Assembly (NCBI RefSeq): GCF_000176915.2
Contig: NC_014844.1
Coordinates: forward strand, 1,612,001-1,676,000
Length of the DNA stretch: 64,000 nt
Source: Pseudodesulfovibrio aespoeensis Aspo-2
Lineage (GTDB): Bacteria; Desulfobacterota; Desulfovibrionia; Desulfovibrionales; Desulfovibrionaceae
Reading direction: 5' to 3'
The number at the start of each line of letters is the position of its first letter. Position 1 is the stretch's first letter. A program made the position numbers and the translations under genes. The notes under the pieces are model-generated. The model was given only the letters and a program-made list of their open reading frames with translations, made no database searches and was not told the origin of the DNA. Shown in pieces: positions 61,174 through 64,000 of this stretch.

Positions 61174-62511
61174 TCATTTTCCGGCCTGGGAAACGACCCA
61201 TCTGGAAGCCCGCAAAGCCTTGGCCTGCAACGATTTTACGTCGATGGTCCTGAAATCGCCGAAGAGGTAGAGGATTGTGCCGGCCACCATGGTCATGCAC
61301 ACTTCCATGCCGGTGGCCGAGTAGACCGCCAGTGAAACGTGGTTGTAGGCTGGCTGCATGTTGGGACCGGAGAGATCAAGGGCGATCATGTCCGCCGGAT
61401 GGCCGGCCTCAATGCGCCCAAGTCCGGGCTGGCCCAGGCAGGCAGCGGAGCCGCGCGTGGCCATGTCGAGCACGGACTGAGCCGACATGGCGGCGGCGTT
61501 GCCATGACGGAGTTTGCCCAGCAGGGCGGCATAGGACAGATCGCGGAACATGTTCAGCTGGTTGTTGCTGGCCGCGCCGTCCGTGCCCAGGCCCACGGTG
61601 ACGCCCGCGTCGAGCATGGCCTGCACCGGGGCGATGCCCGAGCACAGCTTGAGGTTGGAGACCGGATTGTGGACCACCCGGGCCCCGGTCCGGGCCACGA
61701 TGGCGATCTCCCTCGCGTCGAGATCAACGCCGTGGTGGAGGACCGTGCGCCGGGTGAGCAGGCCGCGCTCGTGCAGGATGTCCAGGGGGCGTCTGCCGTA
61801 TTTCTCCACACAGACGGCGGTCTCGGCCGGGGATTCGGCCAGATGGATCTGCCAGGGCGTGTCGAGCTCGCAGGCCAGTTCAAAGCTCTCGGCCAGCTCC
61901 TCCGGGTTCACGGTGAAGGCGGCGTGGGGGGTGACGGCGGTGGTGACAAGCGGATTGTCGGCGTAGCGCGCGTGGAGTTCCCTGATGGTCTGCCAGCAGG
62001 CCTGGGCCGTGGGGAACATGGGGGACGGGAAGCTGAAGAACCCTTCGCCCAGCACGGCCCGCAGCCCGGCGGTCGAGGCCGCGTCGCCGGTCACCTGCTC
62101 GTGGAAATAGCCGTTTAAAAATGCGGTGCATCCGGTGCGGATCAGCTCGGCGCAGCCCAGGGCCGCGCCGATGCCGAGCATCTCCTCAGTCAGCTGGAAT
62201 TCCACCGGCCAGATGTGTTCCTCAAGCCACTCCATGAGCGGCATGTCGTCGGCAAACCCCCGGAACAAGGTCATGGGCAGGTGGGTGTGCCCGTTGACCA
62301 GTCCTGGCATGAGCATGCACCCGCCAAGGTCGAGCCGGTCCGCTGGGGCATACGCCCGTTCCATTTCCGGTCGCGGGCCGATCCGGTCCACCAGCCCGCC
62401 CGTGACGGCCACCGCGCCGTTGCTGATGACGGTGCGGGCGTCGTCCTGGGTGATGATCACGTCGGCCAGGACGAGCAGGTCGCAGGGAGAGGGTGGCAAC
62501 GAGTTGGTCAA
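61174..62511 (-). CDS. mtaD: Methylthioadenosine/S-adenosylhomocysteine deaminase-type amidohydrolase
   Basis: 445 residues, amidohydrolase superfamily. Metal motif LVNGHTHLPMTLFRG, then TPHAAFTVNPEELAESF, IHLAESPAE, LHHGVDLDAREIAIVARTGARVVHNPVSNLKLCSG and GTDGAASNNQLNMF. It deaminates MTA or SAH to the inosine analogues. TTG at 62511, 4 bases past the mtnP stop, is the likely start but has a weak ribosome site. Third gene of apt-mtnP-mtaD. Confidence 0.87.
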   Translation of the reverse strand: MTNSLPPSPCDLLVLADVIITQDDARTVISNGAVAVTGGLVDRIGPRPEMERAYAPADRLDLGGCMLMPGLVNGHTHLPMTLFRGFADDMPLMEWLEEHIWPVEFQLTEEMLGIGAALGCAELIRTGCTAFLNGYFHEQVTGDAASTAGLRAVLGEGFFSFPSPMFPTAQACWQTIRELHARYADNPLVTTAVTPHAAFTVNPEELAESFELACELDTPWQIHLAESPAETAVCVEKYGRRPLDILHERGLLTRRTVLHHGVDLDAREIAIVARTGARVVHNPVSNLKLCSGIAPVQAMLDAGVTVGLGTDGAASNNQLNMFRDLSYAALLGKLRHGNAAAMSAQSVLDMATRGSAACLGQPGLGRIEAGHPADMIALDLSGPNMQPAYNHVSLAVYSATGMEVCMTMVAGTILYLFGDFRTIDVKSLQAKALRASRWVVSQAGK

Positions 62512-62515
62512 GGAA

Positions 62516-63265
62516 TCAGTCCAGGTTGGCGATGGTTTCGGTCAGGAGCGAGGTGACCATTTCCACATTGCTCCTGAACACCTCGATGATGTCATCCCAG
62601 GAGACAGGGGCCTCGTCGGTCTTCCAGCAGTCGTAGTCCGTGCTCATGGCGACCGAGGCATAGGGGATGCCCGCCTCGTTGGCCAGGATGCATTCGGGCG
62701 CGATGCTCATGTTGATGACATCCGCCCCCCACATGCGGAACATGTTCGATTCCGCCCTGGTGGAGAAGCGCGAACCCTCGATGGTGACGACCGTGCCGGT
62801 CTTGTGGTGGGCGATGCCCAGCCGCTCGCAGGCGTCAATGAGGTGCCTGCGCAGCGCGGCGTCAAAGGGGTCGGCCATGCCTGTGTGTCTTGGATCGTGC
62901 GGGGCAAAGGTTTCGTAAAACGAAACGTGGCGCAGCCGGGTGAAATCGATGAACTGGTCGAGGATGATCAGGTGCCCCCGGTCGATCTCCTGGCGCAGGG
63001 AGCCGCAGGCCGTGGTGGCGATGATGCAGCCGCATCCGGCGTCCTTGAGGGCCTTGATGTTGGCCCGGTAATTGACATGGGTGGGCGGGATGGTGTGTTC
63101 GCGGCCATGCCGGGCAAGGAGGACCACGTCCCGGCCTGCCATGGTGCCATGCCTGAGCGGGGCAGAGGGGACGCCGTAGCTGTTGGAGACCTCCACGTCG
63201 CGGGCGTCGTGCAGGATATCCGGGTTGTCCAGGCCGCTGCCGCCGATGATGCCTATGAGGGTCAT
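62516..63265 (-). CDS. mtnP: S-methyl-5'-thioadenosine phosphorylase
   Basis: 249 residues from the ATG at 63265 (GAAGGA upstream). MTLIGIIGGSGLDNPDIL, LARHGREHTIPPTHVNYRANIKALK and a NMSIAPECILANEAGIPYASVAMSTDYD segment identify the PNP/MTAP family, MTAP type. It splits MTA into adenine and methylthioribose-1-phosphate. It sits 13 bases after apt, which uses the adenine. Confidence 0.93.
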   Translation of the reverse strand: MTLIGIIGGSGLDNPDILHDARDVEVSNSYGVPSAPLRHGTMAGRDVVLLARHGREHTIPPTHVNYRANIKALKDAGCGCIIATTACGSLRQEIDRGHLIILDQFIDFTRLRHVSFYETFAPHDPRHTGMADPFDAALRRHLIDACERLGIAHHKTGTVVTIEGSRFSTRAESNMFRMWGADVINMSIAPECILANEAGIPYASVAMSTDYDCWKTDEAPVSWDDIIEVFRSNVEMVTSLLTETIANLD

Positions 63266-63278
63266 GAAAGTGTTCCTT

Positions 63279-63800
63279 CTAGTCGAGTTCAAGCAGGAAG
63301 CAGTGCTCCTGTCCGGCGTCCTGCATCCGCTTGGGGCCGTCCAGGAAGCCGAGCTGGATGACAAAGCCGCAGCCCACGATCTCGCCGCCCGCCTCGGCCA
63401 CCAGTTTGAGCATGCCCTCGACGGTGCCGCCCGTGGCCAGCAGGTCGTCGATGACCAGGACCTTCTCGCCCGGAGCGATGGCGTCCTCGTGCATGCACAG
63501 GGTGTCGGTGCCGTATTCGAGGTCGTAGGTGACGCAGCGGTTCTTGAAGGGCAGCTTGCCCGGCTTGCGCACGGGCACGAAGCCGATGCCCATCTTGTAG
63601 GCCAGCGGCGCGCCGAAGATGAAGCCGCGCGCCTCCGCGGCCACGATTTTGGTGGCCCCGCAATCCTTGAACTTCTCGGCCAGACAGTCGACCGCGTGCC
63701 TGAAGGCGTCAGGGTCGCTGAGGATCGGGGTTATGTCGAAGAAAACGATGCCTTTTTTCGGGTAATCGGGAATGTCCCGAACATAGTCGCGCAGATTCAT
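63279..63800 (-). CDS. apt: Adenine phosphoribosyltransferase
   Basis: 173 residues. PRPP-binding motif VLVIDDLLATGGTVEGMLKL and AAEARGFIFGAPLAYKMG are diagnostic. It converts adenine + PRPP to AMP, salvaging the adenine made by MtnP. GGAGGGAG lies before the ATG. First gene of the salvage operon, divergent from rsmA. Confidence 0.96.
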   Translation of the reverse strand: MNLRDYVRDIPDYPKKGIVFFDITPILSDPDAFRHAVDCLAEKFKDCGATKIVAAEARGFIFGAPLAYKMGIGFVPVRKPGKLPFKNRCVTYDLEYGTDTLCMHEDAIAPGEKVLVIDDLLATGGTVEGMLKLVAEAGGEIVGCGFVIQLGFLDGPKRMQDAGQEHCFLLELD

Positions 63801-63917
63801 TGCTCCCTCCAGCGGATAATTACCGCCGATTCATACGTTTGAAAATCCGCAGCTGTCAATGGTGTTGCCTTGGCCCGGCGCTTGGGCTAGTGAGGTGGCC
63901 ACACGGAGACCAGAAAC

Positions 63918-64000
63918 ATGCACGGCGAAGCGTACCATCACAAGGCCAAGAAGAGCCTGGGCCAGAACTTTCTGACCGACCAGAACATCTGCCGCAGGAT
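63918..64000 (+). CDS. rsmA: 16S rRNA dimethyladenosine transferase, 5' end only
   Basis: Only the first 27 codons are in the window. MHGEAYHHKAKKSLGQNFLTDQNICRR matches the conserved KsgA/RsmA start (KKSLGQNFL). It dimethylates two adenines near the 3' end of 16S rRNA. GGAG upstream of the ATG. Cut by the right edge. Confidence 0.85.
   Translation, partial: MHGEAYHHKAKKSLGQNFLTDQNICRR

Overview
The window is a GC-rich chromosomal segment that looks like a Desulfovibrio/Pseudodesulfovibrio-type sulfate reducer (Desulfobacterota). This is an inference from gene content and layout: a small PxxKW cysteine-rich protein, a fused acetyl-CoA carboxyltransferase beside a divergent biotin carboxylase, KorAB-type 2-oxoacid:ferredoxin oxidoreductase, a lone [4Fe-4S] ferredoxin, an Mn-dependent pyrophosphatase behind a TTGTGA-N6-TCACA site, and a likely selenoprotein. 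It is mostly core genome with one short accessory stretch.

Layout. 1-2.2 kb: divergent aminotransferases alaC (cut by the window edge) and ilvE. 2.2-7.6 kb: dnaX, ybaB, recR, recD2 (replication and recombination). 7.8-12.7 kb: ferritin, korAB, ABC-F protein ettA. 12.7-19 kb (minus): EAL-CBS-GGDEF protein, fused carboxyltransferase and biotin carboxylase. 19.2-27.5 kb: an FAD-dependent oxidoreductase, a CHASE2 adenylate cyclase, and a three-gene type I secretion system (outer-membrane channel, ABC ATPase, HlyD adaptor). 27.5-32.1 kb: ferredoxin, DUF1499 lipoprotein, EamA exporter, very small membrane peptides, and a chemoreceptor with a CZB-like zinc motif.

32.1-36.8 kb is the accessory patch. 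It holds an AT-rich HEPN-like gene, two apparently identical IS1595-family copies in opposite orientation, one IS3-family (IS407-type) element, and tRNA-Ser(CGA) between them. Every element has its own target duplication, so there were three independent insertions. The second IS1595 copy altered only the last codons of tadA.

36.8-49.8 kb: tadA-purQ on the minus strand, then a long conserved plus-strand run pyrG-kdsA-kdsC-lptC-lptA-lptB-rpoN-hpf-ptsN-rapZ plus mannose-type PTS IIA/IIB/IIC (IIC frameshifted at a T9 run), then ppaC. This joins CTP and Kdo supply, LPS export, sigma-54 and nitrogen-PTS regulation. 49.8-57.4 kb (minus): corC-lnt-prfB-diguanylate cyclase-flhG, then an IHF/HU subunit, the selenoprotein candidate and dapA. 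57.5-63.9 kb (minus): PxxKW protein, an M20 hydrolase with mnmG, and a methylthioadenosine/adenine salvage operon apt-mtnP-mtaD. rsmA begins at the right edge.

Recoding is unusually visible here: a canonical prfB +1 frameshift, an in-frame UGA in a CxxU context, an IS3 -1 frameshift on A8, and a T9 run splitting the PTS IIC frame. The UGA/selenocysteine gene at 51.0-51.9 kb is the observation I would check first.
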